From: Hypericum androsaemum | Taxonomy: Eukaryota > Streptophyta > Magnoliopsida > Malpighiales > Hypericaceae | DNA: 64,000 bases | Assembly: GCA_963995505.1 (NCBI GenBank) | Contig: OZ023188.1 | Location: forward strand, 18,613,912-18,677,911 | Reading direction: 5' to 3' | Part shown: piece by piece, positions 36,933-47,276 of the stretch | Numbering within the stretch: the stretch's first letter is position 1 | Layout of the letters: each line of letters begins with the position of its first letter | Translations under genes and position numbers: made by a program | Notes under the pieces: generated by a model | The model's database searches: none | What the model saw: only the letters and a program-made list of their open reading frames with translations | What the model was told of the DNA's origin: nothing

Positions 36933-38139
36933 TGATTTTTTATTGATATACTATATTTTTTATATATCATGATATTATGAAAATATCTATAATTAACTCC
37001 AAATTTGAGCAACAGTCCTCCCTAACGAAAGCTAGAGAACTAGTCGAGCTCGTGCAATGACAATTCTACTTGTTAGAACTAAACATCTATAGAAAATTGC
37101 AAACACGAACAAATGCACATTTTTATGCAAACTATACATATTGCTAGTTATAATTTACAATAGATATATTATGTACTTTATGGTTAAATTTGACATATTG
37201 ATTATGTTATTACAGTACCAACTTAGAAGATGTGTTAAAGGATGGATCAGTATAAGACTCTTTTCTATATTTTTCTTTTGTTGAATTGTTTATGTACTTA
37301 AAATTTTAAAAAAAACCTTGTACCATTTAAATTAAATTACAAAATTTGATGTTACATTAATTTTTTATTAAATTTTGATATGTAACATAGTACAGTAAAA
37401 CCTCTGTAAAGTGATCCCCTCCAAAGTGATAACATTTCTAAACTGATAAAAAATCCTGGTCCCGAGTCGGAATCAGTGTTAAAATGTGATAACTCCTCTA
37501 TCGTAATAACTGATATTAGAACTATGTTATTGATAACTCCTCTAGATGTTGATTTTTTATTGATATACTATATTTTTTATATATCATGATATTATAAAAA
37601 TATCTATAATTAACTCCAAATTTGAGCAACAGTCCTCCCTAACGAAACACTGGCTAGAGAACTAGTCGAGCTCGTGCAATGACAATTCTACTTGTTAGAA
37701 CTAAACATCTATAGAAAATTGCAAACACGAACAAATGCACATTTTTAGGCAAACTATACATATTGCTAGTTATAATTTACAATAGATATATTATGTACTT
37801 TATGGTTAAATTTGACATATTTATTATGTTATTACAGTACCAACTTAGAAGATGTGTTGAAGGATGGATCAGTATAAGACTCTTTTCTATATTTTTCTTT
37901 TGTTGAATTGTTTATGTACTTAAAATTTAAAAAAAAACCTTGTACCATTTAAATTAAATTACAAAATTTGATGTTACATTAATTTTTTATTAAATTTTGA
38001 TATGTAACATAGTACAGTAAAACCTCTATAAAGTGATCCCCTCCAAAGTGATAACATTTCTAAACTGATAAAAAATCCTGGTCCCGAGTCGGGACCAGTG
38101 TTAAAATGTGATAACTCCTCTATCGTAATAACTGATATT
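36933..38139. repeat. Tandem duplication, two units of about 0.6 kb
   Basis: Block 36933-37517 is repeated at 37551-38139 with only scattered differences, such as GAAAGCTAG versus GAAACACTGGCTAG. A 33-bp junction (AGAACTATGTTATTG and on) separates the units. Both copies include the first 125 bp of the Emigrant-like element; only the second continues into the whole element. The duplication therefore came after that insertion and is fairly recent. Confidence 0.9.
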
Positions 38140-38628
38140 TTTTTCAGAAAATTTTACTGTAAAATTACGGTCCCAATTTTCGCATAAAGTGATATTTTAG
38201 AATAAATACATATATTTTTACGTACTTTAAAAATTTGAAAATTATTTTAAGATGTTAATTTGTGCTAGATTTTCTTGTTTGATAACTTTTACGTCATCAT
38301 TCATCTTTTGAATTATCTTCAAATGGTCCTTGTGATCGTCGTCTTGTTGTAAAAAATATTTCTATCGAGTGTAGTATTTGAATAACGCTTTAAGTCAAGA
38401 TTTAAGTTATCTCATGACTTTTATTTGTATTTTTGTTTGATTGATTCAAAATTGCATCGACAATATCTTGTTTGGTCGAAATGTAGCAGATAGAGAGGTT
38501 TTGGTCAAATGAGAATTACACAATAATTTTTTTGTAGTAAAAAAAAATAAATTCCTCTTATACGATAACCTCTCTAAAGTGATAATTTTCTCAGGTTCCA
38601 ACAATATCACTTTAGAGAGATTTTACTG
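38015..38628. mobile_element. Emigrant-like (pogo superfamily) DNA element
   Basis: The left end is CAGTAAAACCTCTATAAAGT and the inverted right end CACTTTAGAGAGATTTTACTG. A TA dinucleotide flanks each side (38013-38014 and 38629-38630). CAGTAAAACCTCTATAAA is the hallmark terminus of plant Emigrant/Lemi1 elements, derived from pogo-type transposons that target TA. A related sequence without the insertion is at about 36255-36275 (ACGTAGTAAATGTCTTG), which confirms both ends. No transposase frame is present. Confidence 0.9.
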
Positions 38629-38630
38629 TA

Positions 38631-38851
38631 GATGTCTTGAATTTATTTAACTTTTATATATAAATTAATTTTGTGCATAAAATTTATCAACAAGTAGAAC
38701 ATTAAAGGGTTGTATACCCTTGATCTCCTAAAAAGTAGAGTATAAATCTAACAATAAAAAATTTGTAAGGTCAAAAGTCTGATATAATTCTAACTCCAAA
38801 GACTATGATATAAATAGGATCTTATCAATACCTTATTCATTGTCATCACTA
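38631..38851. repeat. Second copy of the hAT-like element's right part
   Basis: From GATGTCTTGAATTTATTT to TTCATTGTCATCACTAG this follows 36267-36500 with moderate divergence. With 37.2-37.4 kb it is a second copy of the repeat, split by the Emigrant-like insertion. It ends about 108 bp before the MSL start codon. Confidence 0.7.
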
Positions 38852-38958
38852 GTGTCAATTCCTAAATGGCCACTAAGGAAAAAGTATAGAAACACCTCTA
38901 TTAAACACCAGGAGAGGTGCAGCTTAAGAGCACGGAAAGAAGAGACAGAGCAGGTTAG

Positions 38959-41900
38959 ATGGAACGAACGAGGTCGGATGTTATCTTGGTCATGGACCAA
39001 ACCTCTAAGATCCAATCCACCGGCCCGGAGTTCCTCGGAGAAGATGACAACAAGCCCCAGATGACCACCAGAGCCAAGACCCTTCGCCGCCTCAACTTCT
39101 CCAAGCCCAAAGCTCGCCTCGTCGAGTTCACCTATCCAAATGCCACCACCACCAAAGTCATCCCTGACACCGAGCCCTTCGAAGGGAAAGGCGCCTACTC
39201 GTCGAGCTCAGAAGACGACGACGAAGACTACGATGACGATGATGATCAGCTTGAAGATGGGGAGGAGGGTAGCAATGGCTCCCGGAAGCACTATAGGAAA
39301 AAAAAGAAAAGGGTATTTCCTGTAACATTGTTTTCTTTCGGACACCAAAAAAAAAACTTGTGTCTTTTATATAATATCTCTTCCTATTTTAATTAACAGG
39401 TAAACTGGAGGCTTCTTATCGAATGGACGATGTTCCTCACGATCATGACCGCCCTGATCTCTTCCCTGACCATAACCCCCATCAGGAACACCCTCATCTG
39501 TGGCCTGAAGATATGGAAATGGTGCTTAATGATCATGGTCACCTTCTGCGGCCGCCTGGTCTCCGGCTGGCTCGTCGGGTTCGTCGTCTTCCTCATCGAG
39601 AGGAACTTCATGCTGAGGGAGAAGGTCCTCTACTTCGTGTACGGCCTAAGGAAGAGCATCCAGAACTGCGCGTGGCTGGCCCTCGTCCTGCTCGCGTGGA
39701 CTTGCATGTTCAACGAGGAAGTCCATTACAAGAGGCACAGGATGCTCAGGATGGTCTTCCAGGGATTAGTTGCTTCATTGGTGGATGCGAGCATTTGGCT
39801 GGTCAAAATTCTGCTGGTTAAAATGCTTGCTTCGTCGTTCCACGTCGCGGCCTACTTCGATCGGATGAAGGAGAGCGTCTTCCACCATTATATCCTCGAC
39901 ACGCTCTCCGGCCCCCCGATGGACGCACCCGAAATGGCAAGGAATGCCCACAATTACAGAGGGTCCAAGTCGCTGCCAGCGAGTTGGAAGAAGAAGAAGG
40001 GGAAGTGGAACAACAAAGAGGCGAGGAACAACGTCGGCTCGAAGTCGAAGAGGTTCGGGAAGATCGACATGGAGGAGCTGAAGAGGTTGAGTATGGAGAG
40101 GAGGGCGTCGGCTTGGAGCATGAAGAGGCTGATAAGCTATATAAGGTCATCTGGGTTGTCCACCATTTCCAGGACAGTTGATGATTTCGCCAAGGCGGGG
40201 TCGGAGATTACTAGCGAGTGGGAAGCTAGGATTGCGGCTAGGAGGATCTTCAAGAACGTCGCTAAACCTGGTGCCAAGTAAGTATAATCTTATATCTCGT
40301 TCTCTTTTCTTTTTTTTGTCATGCAAAGTTTTGCTTGTTGACTGTTTCTTCTGAGATTATTTGGGGTTATGATTTACAACAATGTTTTAAAACTTGGTTG
40401 GACTGGTCGGAACGTGAACGAGAAACTTGTCAGAATGTTTTCCGAGTTGGTTTCGGATTGATTGTGAGCAATGTTTAGGGATTAGAATGAATATTTATTA
40501 GCCAAAATCAAATAGGGTGAATACGTCTGAATAATATTCTTTACATTATGGTACCAGATTGGCAAGGCCTTTACTCTTTTAGCTATTATATATCAGATCT
40601 TTTATCATCAAACACTTTTAAAAAGGGGACAAAATTAAAAGATCAGCTGTTGTTTAGTGAAAGCCGACATGGCTAAATGTTCCAACTTTCATCGCCAAGT
40701 ATTAATAGCTACTAATTATGCCTCCACAAGATGCAGGAGTAGCTAGTTAAGGCGTGAATGCCCTTTTTTGCTCTCTTTTTTGGGTACTTGGCACTTTTCT
40801 AGCTAATTAAGCATCCTCAGGCAGGCTAAAGTATTTATGAAAGTAATAGTAATGATGGAATAGGGAAAACTCTAGCTAGAAAATTATAGTGGGTGAAGAA
40901 AATGGTAGGACCCTTCACCAAAAAGAACCCATTTATGCAATACACCAAGCTTATAATTGCAAAAAATATTCTCTGAAAAATCAACGTCACGAAGCTTATA
41001 ATTCTATGCATCTTGACTTTCACCGTATCGTGAAAGTATGGCGACTTGCCTAAAAAAAAAAGATACATTCCGTCGCATTCGGCAAATGAAATCACTATTT
41101 GGGTAATTACGATGTCTAGATTGAAGCTATGAGTACCTAATCAATTATTACATCCGTCGTTGGAAATAACCACTCTTTTGTACAATGATTTTCTCACGCA
41201 ATTCGTCTTAATAATATTATCGGTAATATTTAATCTAAAAATAGATTTTTACCGTATGAAAAGAAGCTACATATGTTCGAACTTTAATTATCCCTTCCAA
41301 AAAAATCTCTATTATTGCATCAAATGTTCGAATCATAGTTAGAAAGTCTAACAATACTCGACTTCATATACTATTTTGGGGAAAAAATCAACACTAGTCT
41401 GTTCCGTTTCTGGGAGATCATCAGGAGTGTATAAATCACAATGCGTGTAGCTATCTTTTCGTATTCGATGGTGATGACCTCTCTTTTAAGGCATGATGTC
41501 TCCTGTCTTGCTAGTCAACTGGCAAATATTAACATTCACTCAGAACACAACATCAATACCATTGGCATGATCATGTCCGGATCCAATAGTAGTAGTGCAC
41601 TCCTCTTCTTTCTGATGGTGGCACTACCACCTTTTGCGTGCGTATTGGCCTCCTTAATATCAGGAGTCACCCACTATCTCTCGGTGTACACCGTTCCTAG
41701 TGAGAGTCGAACATGATCCTGGTTTAGGTGGTTTCTCGTAATAGCATTTTTACATCCGTGAAATGCGAGTTCAATTCTTTCTTAAATGCATCTTTTTTTT
41801 TTATCACTTACCAAGTACATCCTTTGGATGGTTTTTTTTCAAAAAATTTCAAAACACACACATACGTCTATGAATCCTAAAACAAGGACAAAAAAACCTG

Positions 41901-44900
41901 GATAAAAATCTAATTCACTAGATGTGTTGGGTCCTCCAAAAAATGATTATTAAAGGACTACGAAGTTTTCACCGTACAAACAGTGAAAATTCTCTCTTTA
42001 ATTTGTTGAAAATCTCACATCGTTAAAATACGAACGGGAGACAAATTTTAAGTGTTGAAAATCTACCAACCCATTGTTTTAAGGTTTTGGTTGGATATAG
42101 AGAATCTAACGTGGTATCAGAGCGGGTTGATCTCGTATCCATTGTTGTGTTCACACGACCCCCATTTCTCGCAAGTTGGTGAAATCAAAGCCCGTGCCGC
42201 ACGTTGGTGAAGTCAAAGTCAGTGCAATCTTCGACCTGCAGTGGGTCTCATTTGAGAGGGCATGTTGAAAATTTCACATCGTTAAAACACGAGTGGGGGA
42301 TAAGTTTATAAGTGTTGAAAATCTACCAACACATTATTTTAAAATTTTAGGTTGGATATGGAAAATCTAACATAATTCGAGTCGTTATTTAATTTTGGGA
42401 GCTAAAGGGTTGAGTAATGCTAGTGTACAGGGATCTTATTTATCATTATATATACGAGCAATATATCCCAAATAATTAATAAGTATCTATCTGACATTTC
42501 CATAAGCCTTTATGCTTAATCAGTGGATAATATTTTTTGTCTGTGGGCGTGCTTGTTTTTCTTGTATAATCTCGTAAGAAGTACGATGTAATTTTGTATT
42601 TGGATGTTACATTTTATCTTAGAATAATACCAAAAAATAAGTGTGAGTGGATACATATAGCAACAATCATCCGTGCCTGATGTTGAAGGTACATAGAAGA
42701 GGAAGATCTCATGAGATTTCTGAAGAGAGTTGAGATCCCCACAATATTTCCACTATTTGAAGGGGCCCTTGAGACCGGCAAAATCTCCAAGTCAGCATTT
42801 CGAAACTGGGTGGTACGTCGGTCGGTCCATTTTCTTTGGAACATTTTACGATGGTCACAACACGATATAATTTCTCGAAAATTGATAGATTCGTATTGTC
42901 TCTATTAAATTTTAACATAGATTCGAGCTTATTTCGAGAGAAAATCGCTAGCGCATTCGTTGAACGACACGAAGACCGCGGTGCAACAGCTTCACAAGCT
43001 AGCAAGCACGGTGGTGATGGTGATCATAATAGGGGTGACCCTATTGGTGATGGAACTGGCAACAGTTAAAGTGATATTCTTCGTCACCACACAAATGGTG
43101 ATTGTGGGTGTCATTTTTCAGAACATGTGCAAGACTGTCTTCGAGTCCATCATCTTCGTCTTCGTTATGCATCCTTTTGATATTGGTGATCGATGTGTCG
43201 TCGATGGTGTTCAGGTACGTGGAATTAAATTGCCTTCTGGTACTATATTTTGTGCCCGTTAATTAGAGCATATAAATATGCAGATCAACCTGGTTAAATA
43301 AAAAAATGTTTGATGTAGCTTAAACTATATAAAATTTAGACACGATCAACTTTTTTTTTTGACACATTATCGTAGAATTTTTGTATCCAACGGGCAAGTG
43401 GATTTTCACAATTTTAAATAATGCCACAATACTTGCAATTAATAATATTATTATAATTTTAACACGTCCCCTCACATAAAGTCTATTTAAATTATTGGGT
43501 TGAGATTTGCACGATTTAGCATACATGTTGTCACGGGTTTGAACACTTTGCCTCACGTCATAAAACAGGAGATCGTGTGGTCCGTGGATCGAAATTACCC
43601 TGATAGCATGCTAAAATTTTTATATTCGACCCAAAATCGTAATACAATAGATAGATAAATTTTCAAGAATTACAAATAAATTCACACTTGCAAGTAGTAA
43701 TGTGATTATGATAAGTCAATTCCATCATAAAACAAACATACAGATACGTGCATCTTTATACCAAGTTTTAATACAGTTATATTAAAATTTCTAACTCGAA
43801 ACTTTTAGTTTGAGCCACTAATGACGTGTCTTGTGAGTTTTAAAATGATCAGATGATGGTGGAAGAGATGAATATTCTGACAACGGTGTTTCTCCGTTAT
43901 GACATGGAGAAGATATACTATCCAAATTCGGTGTTATTGACGAAACCAATCAGCAACTTCTACAGGAGCCCAGAGATGGGTGACGCTATTGAGTTCTCCA
44001 TTGACATTGGCACTTCCATGGAGACCATCGTCGCACTCAAGAAGGCCATTCAACTGTACGTTCTCTCTCCCCTGCCAAATTTTCATTTAGAAAACCAACT
44101 TCTAAGCATCCTTTATCAAATCTAATTTAGTTAAACAAATGATTAAAAGAGTAATTTTATAGTAATTTCTCTCAGAAGAAAGAGATATTTAATAGTGATC
44201 ACACCGTGTCGAGTAGTGTGACTTGTGATGGAAATTTGTTGAAATATAACAGACAAAGTGGACTTTTATAAAATGTTGAAATCTTATCATTTGGGGCATT
44301 TGGAATCATCATAATTGGGTGATCTTCGAAAAAAAGCAGTACGACCGCGAACTTTTTCAGCACTCTATCTACTTTCGAGTACACGAATAAATTTTCTGGT
44401 CTAAGACGTTGAAGGATTTAGGAGATCAAGAATTAGAGTTCTTTTGGGTATTCCTTCGTGTTGGGGTGGGTTAGTTGGTCTTGGGTTCGGGTTGATCCTT
44501 GTAGATATCTTTTGTCCTTTTTCCCTTTTCTTTTATTCTTTTAATTCAATTTTCTCTAATAAAGCATTTTACTTATAAAAAAAGAATTCTCAAATAAAAT
44601 GGTCAATATTTGAAAAACTTTACTCTGGAATGTGTATTAATATTTTGTACTTGGCGCCGGAAAATATTTTTTTAGTCGTCGTGTAAACGATGGTACTCTT
44701 TATTCCTGGTGTGACTTTTTCTCATAAAATTGTGAATTTTGAATTTTTCCATAATTATGAGAGTGTGAATTTTTCTTCCGACAACTATTATATTTATAAA
44801 TAAAATGTACTTCTGAAAAAAAGTTAGGATTTCAACATATTCTAGAGAAAAGGCCGACGCACAAAAATCACTTTAACAGTTTTACTTGTAAACTTTTTAT

Positions 44901-45228
44901 ATGAATTCTACTCTTACAAATTGATATATAATATAATGACCACCAAAAATTAACCGCTTCTCGTAGGTACATCGAGAGCAAGCCCAAGTACTGGAACCCA
45001 AAGCACTCGGTGATAGTGAAAGGGCTAGAGAAGGTGCACTCCCTGACGATGTGCCTATGTGTTCAACACACCATCAACCACCAGAACTACGGGGAGCGGA
45101 ATCTGAGGATTACGGAGCTCATTCTGGAGCTCAAGAAGGTGTTCGAGAACCTCGGCATCCAATATCGTCTCCTTCCTCAGGAGATTCGTGTCTCTGAGAT
45201 CAACTTCAATGGCAGCTGGCCCCGATAA
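38959..45228 (+). CDS. Mechanosensitive channel of small conductance-like (MSL10 type)
   Basis: An MscS-family ion channel, in plants of this subgroup a plasma-membrane, tension-gated, anion-preferring channel. Six coding exons join in phase: 38959-39312, 39400-40277, 42689-42812, 42921-43214, 43853-44055 and 44967-45228. They give 704 residues. The N-terminal tail is soluble with an acidic Asp/Glu run (about 85-105). The transmembrane helices are WTMFLTIMTALISSLTI, KWCLMIMVTFCGRLVSGWLVGF, CAWLALVLLAWTCMF and two near LVKILLVKMLA. The pore helix and MscS core follow: LVMELATVKVIF, QNMCKTVFESIIFVFVMHPF, DIGDRCVVDGVQ, YYPNSVLLTKPISNFYRSP. The family landmark SLNDTKTAV is present. No breaks, although intron 2 holds a TRIM. 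The ATG is the first in frame; a slightly different start is possible. Confidence 0.93.
42004..42372 (+). mobile_element. TRIM retrotransposon in MSL intron 2
   Basis: Two direct repeats, 42004-42111 and 42263-42372, both begin TGTTGAAAAT.TCACATCG and end GGATAT.GA.AATCTAAC(A/G). The primer-binding site TGGTATCAGAGC is at 42112-42123 and a polypurine-like TTGAGAGGGCA precedes the second LTR. The 5-bp duplication TAATT flanks the element (41999-42003 and 42373-42377). At 369 bp with no coding capacity it fits terminal-repeat retrotransposons in miniature. It lies in the sense orientation within the intron. Confidence 0.93.
44433..44585 (+). mobile_element. Possible retroposon 3' fragment in MSL intron 5
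   Basis: A pyrimidine-rich block (TTTTGTCCTTTTTCCCTTTT) runs into CTAATAAAGCATTTTACTTAT and an A-run. AAGAATT occurs on both sides (about 44428 and 44581). This resembles the end of a LINE or SINE with a short target duplication, but it is weak. Confidence 0.3.
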
Positions 45229-46613
45229 AGAGATGGTTAAGTGCTGGTGCTTCCACTGGTTTTGCCTGAACATGTTTTATTTTTTTAATAAGTATTTGCC
45301 TGAACTTGTTTATGTTGTTTTGGTCGTTTTGACTGATTCTGAAATAAGAGTAATGGTGTCAAAGTAATATCGAATAAGTTTACAATCGATATTTGTGTGA
45401 ACTCTCTCTTCTGAGAGCACCTCTCTAGGGTTTATTACCCTTTTTTATCTTCGCCGTCGCCCACTCCCACCCACCCACCACCACCACTCCCACCCCCCTA
45501 AACCACCTTCAGCTTTCACTTGCTCTCTCGGCTCCGTCGCTGCACCCCTTCTGTCGCTGCTTCTGTCGCTCACCGCTCCCAGCTTCTTGCTTGTAGCCGT
45601 CGTTGCTGCTCCATCGTCGCTCTCCGTGTCCCATGCCCAGCTCGACGCTCGCCTCAGCTCTCCGTCTCCGTCGCTTGTTTCAGCTCTCCGTCGCCGCCGC
45701 CGTCGCTCATCGCTCGCCTCACCGTCACTCACCTCTCCGTCGCTCTCCGAGACCCGCTCCCATCTCGTGCCCGTCGCTCATCGCTCGCCTGGCCTGGTCT
45801 CCACGGCTGGGCCCTTTTGAGGTCACCGGTGCTCCCCGGGGAGGATGGCCGCATCCGATCTCCTCCCCGGCCGGCTCTGTCCTTCTTGCTTCTCTTTTTA
45901 TTTTATGCTTTTATGTCTTTGTTGCTTTCGTTGTTTGTTTCTGTCTATGTGCGTTTATTTTTGCTCTCGAGTCACACGTGTTTAGTGGCTGCGTCGGGCT
46001 TTCGCTTTTTTGATTTCTGCTTATGCTTTTGCTTGGATCGGCTTTCGCCTGATCTGAGATCCTTTCGGATCTCGTTGCCTGTTCAATAGTTGTGGGTGGA
46101 GAATCTTGTCTCGGTCGATTTACGTCGACTTTGGCTCTCATCTGAGTGTTTCTTGTATGCATTCAAATGTCCTCTTGACAGTGTCTTGAGGTTATTGGCT
46201 GAAGCTTGATTCGGCAGAAATTCGCCTCGGTCGTCGGCTTTCGTGCTTTTTCGACCGCCCATCGCTCCCACCCCCCGCACCCCCACCCCACCCCTCTTCC
46301 CATGCCACTCTACTGTCACCGGACTGGCTTTCGTTTTCTGCTTGGGTTTTTTGTCTTATGTCTGCATTTTTTTTATTATTCTGTAACTCATTATAATATA
46401 AATTTTGCGCCACTTTTATCTCTAATCGTATTATGTAGTTTCGACGGAATAAAATTGTATTAGAATGTCAATTGATAATGGTGATTCTGGTCAAATTATT
46501 TCATGTACTAGATTTCACTTGACTATCTACAATTCTATTGTGTGTGCTCGTGTAACAATTTTTAGATAGAGATGACGATGAATAAATAATGGGTAGAATT
46601 TGGGAGCGTAGAA
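45229..46613. other. MSL 3' flank and CT/GC-rich region of unknown origin
   Basis: From about 45380 to 46300 the sequence is unusually C- and T-rich, built of CGTCGCT-, CTCTCCGTC- and CCACCC-type words. Long open frames in several phases follow from the composition and are not credible genes. It starts GAGAGCACCTCTCTAGGGTTT, like a leader, and at about 46440-46470 has GGAATAAAATTGTATTAG, like a LINE 3' end. An internally deleted retroelement is possible but unproven. Confidence 0.4.
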
Positions 46614-46978
46614 GGCCAAATCCAACCAGGACCGTCCTGGACGATTCAATGGTTGATTTAGTTATGATTCAATGGTTCACTTAATTATGATTCAATGGTC
46701 TACCTAGTTATGATTCAATGGTCCGTTTTTTCCCGTTCCGGATAAATCGGGGTCCGTCCCAGTTACCCAGTTACAATTCAATAGTTTACTCAGTTATGAT
46801 TCAATGGTTTACTCAGTTACGATTCAATAGTTTACCCAGTTATGATTCAATGGTTGTGGCTTTTTTTATTTTGCACCCCCATATTTCTGCATTTTTGCAA
46901 AATAGTCTCTGCGTGTCCTTCAATAAAAATCCTCCAGCACCGTGCTGGATTTGGCCTCCAGGACCAAATCCGGTCCCA
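46614..46978 (-). repeat. Short minisatellite-bearing element with palindromic ends
   Basis: The left end GGCCAAATCCAACCAGGACC continues into the palindrome CCAGGACCGTCCTGG. The right part has the palindrome CCAGCACCGTGCTGG followed by ATTTGGCC, and then GGACCAAATCCGGTCC. Left and right are imperfect inverted copies. Between them, at about 46645-46858, are eight or nine units like GATTCAATGGTTTACCCAGT, period 23. Reversed, these read AACTGGGTAAACCATTGAAT, close to the 26.6-kb array. TAGAA on both sides (46609-46613 and 46979-46983) may be a target duplication. Confidence 0.75.
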
Positions 46979-46983
46979 TAGAA

Positions 46984-47267
46984 TTTAGGGTAGAATATGG
47001 ATTCATATAATTATACATATATTAGACACTAACTCTAAAATTTATTGTGCAATTCAAAATCTAAATTTCGTCAAAGTCAATCTATCTTCTAATTCGATCC
47101 ATGGAATATGAGTATATTTATCATCTCTACTTCTAAATTTTAATCTTCCCCTCAAATTTTAAATTTTTTTTTAACAAAATCACAATGTTTCCGGATGTCT
47201 TATATTAAAAAGCGGAAAAGCCCTCTTAAAGTTCTAAACCCTTTTAAAACTTAAAAGAAAGTTGCCG
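46984..47267. other. Probable promoter/5' UTR of the PRKRIP1 homologue
   Basis: AT-rich sequence that, before the Pack-MULE arrived, lay directly upstream of the start codon at 48574. The last bases before the target duplication are AAAGAAAGTTGCCG. Confidence 0.45.
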
Positions 47268-47276
47268 ATAATTTAA

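Noticed and set aside
39423..39821. Alternative frame of 132 codons
   Set aside because: It overlaps exon 2 of the MSL channel in another phase. The MSL frame has clear channel motifs and correct splice junctions.
41441..41716. 91-codon hydrophobic frame in MSL intron 2
   Set aside because: It lies within an intron, has no recognised motif, and no splice sites link it to anything.
45520..46089. Open frame of 189 codons in C/T-rich DNA
   Set aside because: Open frames exist in several phases at once because of the low-complexity CGTCGCT/CTCTCC composition. No family motif was recognised.
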